DNA of 64,000 bases from Jeotgalibaca sp052266715 (lineage in GTDB: Bacteria > Bacillota > Bacilli > Lactobacillales > Aerococcaceae): NCBI GenBank assembly GCA_052266715.1, contig JBQPRB010000009.1. The stretch is one strand, 5' to 3'. Below, piece after piece: positions 15,257 to 23,882 of the stretch. Each line of letters opens with the position of its first letter. The first letter of the stretch is position 1. The notes under the pieces are model-generated. The model was given only the letters and a program-made list of their open reading frames with translations, was not told the origin of the DNA and ran no database searches. Made by a program: the position numbers and the translations under genes.

Positions 15257-16495
15257 GTGAAATTTACACCTGTTATTATGGGTGCGAACCGCGGCTCATA
15301 CGGATTGGCACGCGCTTTTTATGAAAAATATGGCGTAAAAACCATCATCATCAGTCCGTTTCAAACCGGTCCCGTACGCTATTCCCGAATTCTTGATTTC
15401 TATGTTCAGTCCCATATGCAAGACGTCACCGCGCTTCGTGAAACAATGGCTGCAATTGAACAGGATTATCCCGGGACAAAAAAACTAATCTTTGGTAGTG
15501 ACGATCGGTATGTGGAATTATTGATTAAACATAAATCGTGTTTTTCAAAAGATTGGCTTGTTCCTTATTCGGATTATGAGTCCTATCTGACTGTGACCGA
15601 TAAAACCTATTTTTATGAATTGTGTGAACGCCTGGATATTCCCTACCCGAGAACCGCGATAGTGAGAAATTCTGAAACGTTCGAGTTGGTTTATCCCGTT
15701 ATCATTAAACCGGCTCAATCATCCAGCTATCATAATCTGCAATTTGATGGGAAAGAAAAAGTTTATTTATGTCAAAATAGTGAGGAAGCACAGGCTGTGG
15801 TTACCCGTATCCGTCAGGCCGGCTATACGCAGAAATTAATCGTTCAAGAATATATTCCGGGGAATGATACGCATCTGGGCATCGTAACGGTTTATGTTTC
15901 CCAAAAGGATTTGCAGATAAAATTGTTTTCCTATGCCAATGTATTAGTAGATGATCCCACTCCTTCGGCTATTGGAAATAGTTTGGCGGGGTGGGTCCGT
16001 GAGGAGAAGCGTATCGAGGAACCCATTTCCCGTTTAATAGAAGCAACGGGTTTTTATGGATTTGCAACGTTGGATGTGAAATACGACGCACGACGGAATG
16101 AATACATCTTTTTTGAATTAAACGGACGCTTGGGCTTGAGTAACTATTATGTTACCGCAGCAGGGCATAACGTAGCTGCTTACTATATAGAAGACTTTCT
16201 GCTTGGGAAGAATTTGCAGTTGGCTTCGTTTAATAAAGAAATCATCTACAGTTCCCTAACGAATCATCTGTTGGAAAAACATGTGGAGATGCCACATGCA
16301 AACATTATGCCGGTAATAAATCCTTTGGCCGCACCCTATGAAACGCATTGGTTACGTAAAATGTATATAGGCATTTCCTCCCTTAATTTTTATCGAAAAC
16401 TGTGGAAATATGAGTCTCTTGAAGAGAAAGTACAATCGGACGAGACAAAAGATAGGCATTATAAACCGCACCTATTGCAATCTAAAAGGCTGTAA
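15257..16495 (+). CDS. ATP-grasp carboxylate-amine ligase, D-aspartate ligase-like
   Basis: A 412-aa ATP-grasp enzyme. Its N-terminus (VIMGANRGSYGLARAFYEKYGVK) and GSDDRYVELLIKHK resemble D-aspartate ligases that activate D-Asp and attach it to the lysine side chain of peptidoglycan precursors. The ATP-binding lid (YPVIIKPAQSS), IVQEYIPG and the metal-site stretch FFELNGRLGLSNYY are visible. The GTG start at 15257 follows GAAGGGAAG. It lies 15 nt after the FtsE-like gene and ends in a terminator. A role in forming the cross-bridge is inferred. Other carboxylate-amine ligations are possible. Confidence 0.7.
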   Translation: MKFTPVIMGANRGSYGLARAFYEKYGVKTIIISPFQTGPVRYSRILDFYVQSHMQDVTALRETMAAIEQDYPGTKKLIFGSDDRYVELLIKHKSCFSKDWLVPYSDYESYLTVTDKTYFYELCERLDIPYPRTAIVRNSETFELVYPVIIKPAQSSSYHNLQFDGKEKVYLCQNSEEAQAVVTRIRQAGYTQKLIVQEYIPGNDTHLGIVTVYVSQKDLQIKLFSYANVLVDDPTPSAIGNSLAGWVREEKRIEEPISRLIEATGFYGFATLDVKYDARRNEYIFFELNGRLGLSNYYVTAAGHNVAAYYIEDFLLGKNLQLASFNKEIIYSSLTNHLLEKHVEMPHANIMPVINPLAAPYETHWLRKMYIGISSLNFYRKLWKYESLEEKVQSDETKDRHYKPHLLQSKRL

Positions 16496-16520
16496 ACAGA
16501 TTTCTGTTTACAGTCTTTTT
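16484..16520. terminator. Bidirectional terminator after the ATP-grasp gene and at the 3' end of the ncRNA candidate
   Basis: CTGTAAACAG (16490-16499) pairs perfectly with CTGTTTACAG (16504-16513). The right side ends in CTTTTT and the left in AAAAGG, so both strands have a T-run. The hairpin includes the stop codon of the plus-strand gene and lies at the 3' end of the structured RNA candidate on the minus strand. Confidence 0.88.
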
Positions 16521-16529
16521 CGGTTATTG

Positions 16530-16790
16530 GTTGTTAGGTGTTGTGAAGGAAATGCCCTTCGGCCTGCGTGTTTGCTTGTGTACTGCCGTGGGACCGCCCT
16601 GAGCCGGTAGTCTCCGGGCTTGCAAGCCTCAAAGGGATCGTAGACGCTGAAGTATCAACGGTCCCTACTTTCGCATTGCCTCCTTGACACGGCCACAAGC
16701 AACCCCACCGTCCTACGGGATTTCCGAGAAGAATACCTGCCACCACCATAGATGATAGACCCCTTTTCTTATAGGTTCTGGATCGAAATA
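16530..16790 (-). ncRNA. Candidate large structured ncRNA (possibly raiA-motif-like)
   Basis: A GC-rich island of about 250 nt with no convincing protein. Read on the minus strand, TTGCTTGTGGCCGTG (16702-16688) is fully complementary to CACGGC plus CACAAGCAA (16590-16585 and 16580-16572), a 15-bp helix with one 4-nt bulge. Inside it GGGACC (16665-16660) pairs with GGTCCC (16595-16590), and local hairpins GGCT-TGCA-AGCC and CCGG-AGACTA-CCGG occur. The minus strand then runs into the bidirectional terminator at 16484-16520. Size, GC enrichment and long-range helices indicate a functional RNA. Identity with the raiA motif known from Firmicutes is only a guess; no promoter could be assigned. Confidence 0.6.
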
Positions 16791-16820
16791 ACACGTTGGA
16801 ACTTTTTTTAAAAACGCAAT

Positions 16821-16887
16821 GGTAAACGTTTGCAAAATAAAATGAGTTGGGTTATGATTAAAGTATCAATGACTTGTATAGACAAGT
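16821..16887 (+). promoter_or_regulatory. tre promoter with cre-like site and TreR operator
   Basis: A sigma-A promoter is clear: TTGCAA (16830-16835), a 17-nt spacer and TATGAT (16853-16858). The -35 overlaps GGTAAACGTTTGCA (16821-16834), a near-perfect match to the CcpA catabolite-responsive element. Downstream of the -10 lies the perfect palindrome ACTTGTATAGACAAGT (16872-16887), close to the TreR operator of Bacillus (TTGTATATACAA). This predicts carbon catabolite repression plus induction by trehalose-6-phosphate through treR at 21400-22119. Confidence 0.85.
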
Positions 16888-16904
16888 TAAAAGGAGGAGA
16901 AAAA

Positions 16905-18359
16905 ATGGCAGATTTTAAGAAAGATGCTGCAGATTTGCTCGAGCATATCGGGGGATCTGAAAACATTTCCGCAGTCTCTCACTGTGCAACTCGGATGCGT
17001 TTTGTATTAAACGACCCATCCGCGGCAGATGTTAAGAAAATCGAAGAAATTCCGGCTGTCAAAGGAACATTTACCCAGGCTGGTCAATTTCAGGTAATCG
17101 TCGGTAACGAAGTGCCAACATTCTATAACGAGTTCACGAAGGTATCCGGTAAAGAAGGCGTTTCAAAAGATGAAGCGAAATCAGCCGCAAAACAAAATCA
17201 AAATCCAGTTCAACGCGCCATGTCCGTTTTAGCAGAAATTTTTAGTCCACTTATTCCGGCGATTGTTGTTGGGGGTCTTATTTTAGGTTTCCGTAACGTT
17301 TTAGAGGGTATTGAATTTGCCAACGGTACAATTGTATCGAATTCCCAATTCTGGGCAGGGGTTAACCATTTCTTGTGGCTAATCGGTGAAGCGATCTTCC
17401 ACTTCCTACCAGTCGGTATTACCTGGAGTGTAACCAAAAAAATGGGAACCACTCAAATTCTGGGTATTGTTCTAGGGATTACCCTAGTTTCACCACAATT
17501 ATTAAATGCGTACGGTGTTGCTGACGCAGCTGCCGCGGGCGAAATTCCATTCTGGGATTTTGGATTCTTCCAAATCGACATGATTGGTTATCAAGCGCAA
17601 GTATTACCTGCCATGTTGGCTGGTTTCACCTTGGCTTATTTGGAAATCTGGCTACGTAAGTGGATCCCACAAGCTATTTCCATGATTTTTGTTCCACTGT
17701 TCTCTTTGGTACCAACGGTAATTATTGCCCATACCATCCTGGGTCCTATTGGTTGGCAAGTTGGTAACTGGATTTCCAACATTGTTTATTCAGGTATTAC
17801 AAGCAGTTTCAGTTGGTTGTTTGGCCTTGTGTTTGGTGCACTGTACTCGCCTCTGGTTATTACAGGGCTTCACCACATGTCAAACGCTATCGACTTACAA
17901 TTGATTGCTGACTTCGAAGGAACACAACTATGGCCAATGATTGCTTTGTCAAACATTGCGCAAGGTTCTGCCGTATTATCAGTCATCTGGATGCATAGAG
18001 GAAACAAGAAAGAAGAGCAAGTTTCAATTCCAGCCATGATTTCTTGTTACTTGGGTGTAACGGAACCAGCGATGTTCGGTATTAACATCAAGTATATCTA
18101 TCCATTTGTGGCAGCTATGATTGGTTCAGGTATTGCAGGTTTGGTATCTGTATTGACAGGTGTTACAGCAGCATCCATTGGTGTTGGTGGTATTCCTGGA
18201 TTCTTGTCTATCCAATTTGAACACTGGCCAATGTTTTTCGTATCCATGGCTATCGCAATCGTGGTACCATTCCTATTGACTGTCGTGTTTGAAAAGAATG
18301 GTATCCTGGTACCAAAAGGCGAAGTTGACGAATCACCAGTTATTGAAACAGCAAACTAG
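16905..18359 (+). CDS. treP: Trehalose-specific PTS enzyme IIBC
   Basis: A 484-aa PTS permease that imports trehalose as trehalose-6-phosphate. The IIB domain (about residues 1-80) has the phosphorylated cysteine in SHCATRMRF. The IIC domain follows (about 105-470) with many membrane helices and the GITSSF, ITGLHHMSNAID and GVTEPAMFG motifs. There is no fused IIA domain, so phosphate must come from a separate glucose-type IIA protein. ATG 16905 is chosen for AAGGAGGA just upstream; earlier in-frame codons lie within the promoter and operator. The next gene encodes phospho-trehalase, which fixes the substrate. Confidence 0.92.
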   Translation: MADFKKDAADLLEHIGGSENISAVSHCATRMRFVLNDPSAADVKKIEEIPAVKGTFTQAGQFQVIVGNEVPTFYNEFTKVSGKEGVSKDEAKSAAKQNQNPVQRAMSVLAEIFSPLIPAIVVGGLILGFRNVLEGIEFANGTIVSNSQFWAGVNHFLWLIGEAIFHFLPVGITWSVTKKMGTTQILGIVLGITLVSPQLLNAYGVADAAAAGEIPFWDFGFFQIDMIGYQAQVLPAMLAGFTLAYLEIWLRKWIPQAISMIFVPLFSLVPTVIIAHTILGPIGWQVGNWISNIVYSGITSSFSWLFGLVFGALYSPLVITGLHHMSNAIDLQLIADFEGTQLWPMIALSNIAQGSAVLSVIWMHRGNKKEEQVSIPAMISCYLGVTEPAMFGINIKYIYPFVAAMIGSGIAGLVSVLTGVTAASIGVGGIPGFLSIQFEHWPMFFVSMAIAIVVPFLLTVVFEKNGILVPKGEVDESPVIETAN

Positions 18360-18385
18360 TATATTTAATAAGCAAGCTTAAACTG

Positions 18386-18420
18386 AGGAGCAAAGGTGAA
18401 GTTAACTTTTGCTCCTGTTT
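18386..18420 (+). terminator. Hairpin between treP and treC
   Basis: AGGAGCAAAG (18386-18395) pairs with CTTTTGCTCCT (18406-18416) and is followed by GTTTT. It is a weak terminator or a processing/stability hairpin that may lower treC expression relative to treP. Confidence 0.55.
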
Positions 18421-18441
18421 TAATGTATGAGGGGGTTTATC

Positions 18442-20094
18442 ATGGGACACTTTAAAGAAAAAGTTATTTATCAACTCTATCCAAAATCTTTTAAAGACTC
18501 GGATGGGAACGGCATTGGTGATATCAAAGGTATCATTGAAAAACTACCATATTTGGAAAAGTTAGGGATTGAAATGATCTGGATGAATCCAGTGTTCAAA
18601 TCACCGCAAAAAGACAATGGTTACGATGTGACGGATTATTATGCGATTGACCCGCTGTTTGGGACAATGGAAGACATTGATGCCTTAATTGCAAAAGCAA
18701 AGGAACACGGCATTGCCTTAATGTTTGATATGGTGTTTAACCATACTTCCACAACGCACGAGTGGTTCCAAAAAGCATTGGCAGGCGATAAAAAATACGA
18801 GGATTATTATATTATCAGAGAGCCTAAAGAAGACGGCAGCTTGCCTACAAATTGGCAATCGAAATTCGTTGGTGATGCTTGGGCTCCTTTTGGGGATACA
18901 GGTAAGTATTACCTATGTCTCTATGACAAAACACAGGCGGATTTGAACTGGCGCAACCCTGAAGTTCGCGAAGAACTTTATAAAGTGGTTAATTTCTGGT
19001 TGGAAAAAGGCATTGCTGGTTTCCGTTTTGACGTTCTGAACGTTATCGGAAAAGACGAAGTGTTGGTTGATAGTGAAGGCGGCAACGAAAAGAGTTTATA
19101 TACAGACACACCGATTGTCCATGACTGGGTCCGGGAAATGAACCGCGAAAGTTTCGGGAATTACGAAGGCATAGTCACGGTCGGAGAAATGTCTTCAACA
19201 ACAGTAGAGAACGGTTTGCTGTATTCGGATCCAGCCCGCAATGAGCTATCGATGATTTTTAGTTTCCATCATTTAAAAGTGGATTATGTAGATGGCGAAA
19301 AATGGAGTAACAAGCCCTTTGATTTCCTTGAATTGAAAAGTTTGTTGGATGAGTGGCAAGCTGGCATGTCCAATGGCAATGGTTGGAATGCCTTGTTCTG
19401 GAATAACCATGACCAACCCCGTGCCAACAGTCGGTTTGGTGATCCTGAAAACTATCCTTACGAAACGGCGACGATGCTTGCGCAAACGATGCATTTATTA
19501 CGGGGAACACCTTATGTTTATCAAGGTGAAGAGATTGGGATGGCCAATCCGGACTACGCCGATATCAATGCGTATGTGGATGTTGAATCACATAATGCCT
19601 ATGAAAATTTACGTTTGAAAGGCCAAACGCATGAAGAGGCAATGACCATTATCCGCCAAAAATCACGCGACAATGGACGTTCACCCATGCAATGGGATAA
19701 TAGTGAACATGCTGGCTTTACGACCGGAACACCATGGTTGAAAGTCGCAGAAAACTACCCACATGTTAACGTGGAAAAAGAAGTGTCCGAGGGGAAAATA
19801 TTCCCTTACTATCAAAAACTGATTCAGTTGCGGAAGGAAATGCCGATTATTTCTGATGGTTCCTACCAAGGCATTTTATTGGACGACAAAGAAGTTTATG
19901 CCTATATTCGTGAGAAAGACGGCCAACGTTTACTTGTCTTGAACCACTTTTACGCCAATGACTATACGCTTGAGTTGCCTCAAGAGTATGTTGATGAAAC
20001 AGCGGAAGTAATCATCGGAAATTACCCCGATGCTAAACTTGAAAAATCGCTGACGCTTCGTCCCTACGAAACAGTGGCGTTTTTACTTGTTTGA
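18442..20094 (+). CDS. treC: Trehalose-6-phosphate hydrolase
   Basis: A 550-aa GH13 enzyme that splits trehalose-6-phosphate to glucose and glucose-6-phosphate in the cytosol. GH13 motifs are in order: DMVFNHTS, GFRFDVLNVIG with the nucleophile Asp, EMSS with the acid/base Glu, and FWNNHDQPR. The N-terminal VIYQLYPKSFKDSDGNGIGD is typical of oligo-1,6-glucosidase/TreC subfamilies, and the preceding treP selects TreC. ATG 18442 has GAGGGGG upstream. A strong terminator follows. Confidence 0.94.
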   Translation: MGHFKEKVIYQLYPKSFKDSDGNGIGDIKGIIEKLPYLEKLGIEMIWMNPVFKSPQKDNGYDVTDYYAIDPLFGTMEDIDALIAKAKEHGIALMFDMVFNHTSTTHEWFQKALAGDKKYEDYYIIREPKEDGSLPTNWQSKFVGDAWAPFGDTGKYYLCLYDKTQADLNWRNPEVREELYKVVNFWLEKGIAGFRFDVLNVIGKDEVLVDSEGGNEKSLYTDTPIVHDWVREMNRESFGNYEGIVTVGEMSSTTVENGLLYSDPARNELSMIFSFHHLKVDYVDGEKWSNKPFDFLELKSLLDEWQAGMSNGNGWNALFWNNHDQPRANSRFGDPENYPYETATMLAQTMHLLRGTPYVYQGEEIGMANPDYADINAYVDVESHNAYENLRLKGQTHEEAMTIIRQKSRDNGRSPMQWDNSEHAGFTTGTPWLKVAENYPHVNVEKEVSEGKIFPYYQKLIQLRKEMPIISDGSYQGILLDDKEVYAYIREKDGQRLLVLNHFYANDYTLELPQEYVDETAEVIIGNYPDAKLEKSLTLRPYETVAFLLV

Positions 20095-20105
20095 TAAAAA
20101 AATTA

Positions 20106-20148
20106 GAGCGGTCTTTGGTGGGATGAACCACTAAAGACCGCTTTTTTC
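20106..20148 (+). terminator. Terminator of the treP-treC operon
   Basis: AGCGGTCTTTGGTGG (20107-20121) can pair with CCACTAAAGACCGCT (20128-20142), with one mismatch, followed by a run of T. Confidence 0.9.
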
Positions 20149-20168
20149 GTAGGGGTAAAGATTGGTTA

Positions 20169-20177
20169 TGGTATAAT
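20169..20177 (+). promoter_or_regulatory. Extended -10 promoter for GerMN lipoprotein gene
   Basis: TG (20169-20170), one base, then a perfect TATAAT (20172-20177), 37 nt before the ATG. No strong -35 is visible. Confidence 0.6.
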
Positions 20178-20213
20178 GAGCGTAAGAAAAGACATTATTT
20201 GGAGGGCGTTATC

Positions 20214-21344
20214 ATGGAAAAGAAACATTTATTGTCACTGGTAATTGTTGGTTTATTCGTCACAGGATGTAGACCCACTGGTACAGATGTTGAATCGTCC
20301 GACTCCGTAATAAGTTCTGAATCACAAGTCGAATCAAGTTCCCAAAGCAGTTCAGAAGTTGAATCATCCGAATCATCCGAATCTTCTGAACCGGCAAATG
20401 AAACTGCCTCTATCGCAGCCTATTTCCCATTTGAAGAAAACGTAGCTTATTCATTTGTCGGTATGGGAAATGAATTTGCGACTTATACGAAATACCCTCA
20501 ATATCTAGAAAATAATCGGATTCAGTATGTAACCAACAATGGTGGGACTGAGACTGTTGAAGTTTTGGAATATGCAGACGGTACCTTGACTCAAGTTTTC
20601 CAACGTCCGGAAACATATTTCCGTGAAAATATGCTGAATAAAACCAGCGATGATGCCGGTACAATTCTATTGAAAGAACCGTTAGCGCTTGGAACTGCTT
20701 GGGACAATCCATCCGGGTCCGCTTCCGAAATTACGGCCATGAGTCTCTCGATAGAAACAATGCTTGGTACGTTTCCGGCTATCGAAGTGACAACAACCGA
20801 TGACGATACTATCACGAAACAGTATTATGTAGAGGGTATGGGATTGGTAAAAGAATTATTTACCGATAATGCCGGCTCATATGAAGTGACTTCCACTTTG
20901 GAAACCCGGAACGAAGACGCACCGGAAGCTAAAGTTATCCTTACTTTCTACCCGGACGCAAACGTGATGGGCTTGGAATCATCGGAGGTAAATGTCGCCT
21001 TCAATACGAATGATGTTACCCGCCATACCTTGACTGATTTGTTTAGACAAATTCCAGGAGTAGAATACGGGCGTCTCATTCCAGATTCAGCAACCATCAA
21101 TAGCTTATATTTGAATGATGATGGGCGCGTGTATATTGATTTCAATAACGCCTTGATTACGGATATGAATACTGGTTCTTCGGGAGAATCCCTTATCCTG
21201 CAAGGAATCGTCAATACAATCGGTACCTACTACGGGGTAGAAGAAGTAGTGTTGACGGTTGAAAATGAACCATACGAATCCGGTCACTTCTCTTTTGAAG
21301 AAGGCGAAGCGATGCGGGTTGATATGGAAGATGTCATTAAATAA
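20214..21344 (+). CDS. GerMN-domain lipoprotein
   Basis: A 376-aa secreted lipoprotein. The signal peptide ends in a lipobox (FVTGC, Cys near residue 20), so it would be anchored to the outer face of the membrane. A long Ser/Glu-rich low-complexity linker (about residues 30-65) follows, then a middle beta-rich domain, and a C-terminal GerMN domain (about 245-370, with TLTDLFRQIPGVEYGRLIPD and INSLYLNDDGRVYIDFNNAL). GerMN domains occur in cell-envelope and sporulation proteins of unclear biochemistry. The gene is flanked by terminators and independent of tre. A role in envelope homeostasis is only a guess. Confidence 0.82.
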   Translation: MEKKHLLSLVIVGLFVTGCRPTGTDVESSDSVISSESQVESSSQSSSEVESSESSESSEPANETASIAAYFPFEENVAYSFVGMGNEFATYTKYPQYLENNRIQYVTNNGGTETVEVLEYADGTLTQVFQRPETYFRENMLNKTSDDAGTILLKEPLALGTAWDNPSGSASEITAMSLSIETMLGTFPAIEVTTTDDDTITKQYYVEGMGLVKELFTDNAGSYEVTSTLETRNEDAPEAKVILTFYPDANVMGLESSEVNVAFNTNDVTRHTLTDLFRQIPGVEYGRLIPDSATINSLYLNDDGRVYIDFNNALITDMNTGSSGESLILQGIVNTIGTYYGVEEVVLTVENEPYESGHFSFEEGEAMRVDMEDVIK

Positions 21345-21348
21345 ATAC

Positions 21349-21391
21349 AAAAGACTGGAATCTCGCTATTCGGGCGAAATTCCAGTCTTTT
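21349..21391. terminator. Bidirectional terminator between GerMN lipoprotein gene and treR
   Basis: AAAAGACTGGAATCTCGC (21349-21366) pairs with GCGAAATTCCAGTCTTTT (21374-21391), with one mismatch. The tails suit both of the convergent genes. Confidence 0.9.
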
Positions 21392-21399
21392 GTCATTTT

Positions 21400-22119
21400 T
21401 CAGTTCAAACTATGTTTTCGGCGTGCAAACTCAACAAATTTAAAACGGTCGAGGCGGTGACGCGATTCCGTATATTGGAAGAGGCGTGTATCTTCCAAGT
21501 ATACTTCACTCTTCACTGCGACAACGTGGGTATCATTATCCAATTTCATCAACTTACGATCTTCAAGTGTTGCGGGTTCAACCACAAACACCTTCTTGGC
21601 GTAAGCAATGTTAAGTCCCAATTCGCCTTCTAAATAATCATAAAGTGAATTTTCCGCTGCCTCAGAGGGTACAGCTTCAACTATTTCAGCGAGTAAGTAA
21701 TCTTTATCCAAAATAATAACTTCACCAGAAATTTTTCGTAAACGAAGCAAAGAAATGACTTCCTGATTCGCTGGTAAATTTAATGTCTCCGAAAGAAATT
21801 CGGAAATTTTTTCACGTTTATTCTTTATGACGATAGTCTCGCTCTCCATATTTTGCGCTTCCTGTATCTCTTTAAAGCTCGTCAATCCTGAAACAGGGAA
21901 ATTAAAACGTTGGATATCCAGAACGATTGAACCTTTACCTTGTTTTTTCTGAATATAGCCATTCTCCAATAATAGAGCTAAAGCTTTCCGGGTCGTTTCT
22001 CGGGATACACCATATATTTCAGACAGTGCTGTTTCGCTTGGTAATAAAGAGCCTGTCGCATATTCGAATTTTTCAATTTTACATCTAAGATCTAGATAAA
22101 TGTCATAAAATTTATTCAT
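21400..22119 (-). CDS. treR: GntR-family trehalose operon repressor
   Basis: A 239-aa regulator with an N-terminal GntR winged helix (SLLPSETALSEIYGVSRETTRKAL) and a C-terminal UTRA effector domain (about residues 90-235). TreR proteins of Bacillus and relatives have this architecture and respond to trehalose-6-phosphate. Closeness to treP-treC and a TreR-like palindrome in front of treP support the name. It is transcribed toward tre from the far side of the lipoprotein gene. ATG 22119 has AAAAGGAG upstream. Confidence 0.85.
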   Translation of the reverse strand: MNKFYDIYLDLRCKIEKFEYATGSLLPSETALSEIYGVSRETTRKALALLLENGYIQKKQGKGSIVLDIQRFNFPVSGLTSFKEIQEAQNMESETIVIKNKREKISEFLSETLNLPANQEVISLLRLRKISGEVIILDKDYLLAEIVEAVPSEAAENSLYDYLEGELGLNIAYAKKVFVVEPATLEDRKLMKLDNDTHVVAVKSEVYLEDTRLFQYTESRHRLDRFKFVEFARRKHSLN

Positions 22120-22292
22120 GGTATCCAGCTCCTTTTATGATATGTATTTTACTATTGCATCAATTATGTATGGGCTTTCACACCTTTATTCTACCACACT
22201 TTCATAGATAAAACGCCGGGGACCATTATACCATCAAAAGCAGAAAATAGTATATCAAAATTGCGAAAAAATAATAGGCCAATCATAAATAC

Positions 22293-22321
22293 TTGCAATT
22301 AGTTAGTAATCCCTGTATAAT
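22293..22321 (+). promoter_or_regulatory. Promoter upstream of mnmE leader
   Basis: TTGCAA (22293-22298), a 17-nt spacer and a perfect TATAAT (22316-22321). The predicted transcript begins near 22328, and its leader contains a terminator-like hairpin before mnmE. The rest of 22120-22292 shows only the treR start region and no recognised element. Confidence 0.72.
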
Positions 22322-22368
22322 TTCTGAGAATCAAAAACCGAGAATATATACATGTGTGTGACGCAGTC

Positions 22369-22417
22369 AAAGTGCTTAACCACCCCAAATGCCAAGGGGT
22401 GGAGTGGGCACTTTTTT
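22369..22417 (+). terminator. Terminator-like hairpin in the mnmE leader
   Basis: Outer stem AAAGTGC (22369-22375) with GCACTTT (22408-22414) and inner stem CCACCCC (22380-22386) with GGGGTGG (22396-22402), then a T-run. It lies between the mnmE promoter and the mnmE start, so it is either an attenuator or the end of a short independent RNA of about 90 nt. Confidence 0.7.
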
Positions 22418-22458
22418 CATGCATAAAAATACATAAATCCAGGAAGGAGTGCGTTTCA

Positions 22459-23850
22459 TTGAATATTACTGAATTTGATACAATTGCTGCCATTTCAACG
22501 CCACCAGGAGAAGGGGCAATCGGAATTGTCCGCTTGAGCGGGGATGATGCCATTGCTATTGTGGATCGTTTGTATCAAGCGGGATCAAAAAGCTTGGTCG
22601 ACGTAGAAAGTCATACTATCAATTACGGCCATATCTATAATCCCAAAACGGGCGAAATGATTGATGAAGTGATGGTGAGTGTTATGCGCGCACCTAAAAC
22701 CTTTACCCGCGAAGATATTGTGGAAATCAATTGTCACGGTGGGGTTGTCAGCGTCAACCGTTTATTACAAACTGTCTTGCAACATGGGGCTCGAATGGCT
22801 GAACCTGGTGAATTCACGAAACGTGCTTTCCTGAATGGCCGAATCGATTTGTCTCAAGCAGAAGCAGTCATGGACTTGATTCGTGCTAAAACAGATCGGG
22901 CGATGGACGTTGCCTTACGCCAGTTGGACGGTGATTTGTCCAGCCTGATCCGTAATATCCGCCAAATTATTTTGAACACGTTGGCGGAAGTAGAAGTAAA
23001 CATCGACTATCCCGAATATGACGATGTCGAAGAAGTCACGACCCAATTATTAAAAGAAAAAACGATTGAAGTAAAAGGACATGTGGAACAATTACTCCGT
23101 ACGGCTAAACAAGGTAAAATCTTGCGGGAAGGTTTGGAAACAGCGATCATCGGACGCCCAAATGTTGGTAAATCAAGTTTATTGAACCGTTTGATCCGCG
23201 AGGAAAAAGCGATTGTAACGGATATTGCGGGGACAACCCGGGATACTATCGAGGAATATGTGAACGTAAATGGTGTACCTTTGAAACTGGTCGACACAGC
23301 GGGTATTCGTGAAACAGATGACGTCGTGGAACGTATTGGCGTGGAACGGAGCCGTAAAGCGTTACAGGATGCTGATTTAATCTTACTCCTTCTTAACCAA
23401 AGTGAAGGTTTAACACCGGAAGATATCGAATTGCTGGAAATAACGCAACAAGTGAATCGGATTATTTTATTGAATAAGAGCGACCTTGAAGCGAAAGTGA
23501 CACCGATCGATTTGATGGCTTGGAGCGCACCAGAAAAAGTCATTTCAACCTCCATGCTGGAAAAAGTCGGCCTGGATTTGTTGGAAAAACAAATTTCGGA
23601 CATGTTCTTTGCGGGGGAAACGGGTGAGCAGGATGCCACTTATATTTCCAACGTCCGTCATATCGCTTTGTTGAATGATACCGTGTCCTCATTAGAAGAA
23701 GTGCTGCAAGGTATCGAGGCGGAAATGCCGGTTGATTTAGTTCAAATCGATTTCACGCGTGCTTGGGAACTACTGGGAGAAATAACCGGTGATACAGTCC
23801 AGGACGAACTACTTACACAATTATTCAGCCAATTCTGTTTAGGTAAATAA
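22459..23850 (+). CDS. mnmE: tRNA modification GTPase MnmE
   Basis: A 463-aa GTPase that with MnmG installs the carboxymethylaminomethyl group on wobble uridine 34 of certain tRNAs. It has the N-terminal folate-binding domain (DTIAAISTPPGEGAIGIVRLSG), a helical domain, and an inserted G domain: P-loop GRPNVGKSSL, TDIAGTTRDTIEE, DTAGIRETDD and NKSD. The C-terminal catalytic CLGK motif is the last four residues. The start is TTG 22459, with AGGAAGGAGT about 9 nt upstream. mnmG follows 32 nt downstream. Confidence 0.96.
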   Translation: MNITEFDTIAAISTPPGEGAIGIVRLSGDDAIAIVDRLYQAGSKSLVDVESHTINYGHIYNPKTGEMIDEVMVSVMRAPKTFTREDIVEINCHGGVVSVNRLLQTVLQHGARMAEPGEFTKRAFLNGRIDLSQAEAVMDLIRAKTDRAMDVALRQLDGDLSSLIRNIRQIILNTLAEVEVNIDYPEYDDVEEVTTQLLKEKTIEVKGHVEQLLRTAKQGKILREGLETAIIGRPNVGKSSLLNRLIREEKAIVTDIAGTTRDTIEEYVNVNGVPLKLVDTAGIRETDDVVERIGVERSRKALQDADLILLLLNQSEGLTPEDIELLEITQQVNRIILLNKSDLEAKVTPIDLMAWSAPEKVISTSMLEKVGLDLLEKQISDMFFAGETGEQDATYISNVRHIALLNDTVSSLEEVLQGIEAEMPVDLVQIDFTRAWELLGEITGDTVQDELLTQLFSQFCLGK

Positions 23851-23882
23851 AACGAGCTATCATCATAGAAAGGAATTAAAAT

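Noticed and set aside
16534..16794. An 86-aa minus-strand reading frame over the GC-rich island
   Set aside because: The segment is dominated by long-range and local complementary pairs, lacks a ribosome site, and the peptide has no domain-like pattern; a structured RNA explains it better.
16830..16904. An N-terminal extension of treP
   Set aside because: The extra codons lie in the promoter and TreR operator; AAGGAGGA precedes ATG 16905, where the IIB domain begins.
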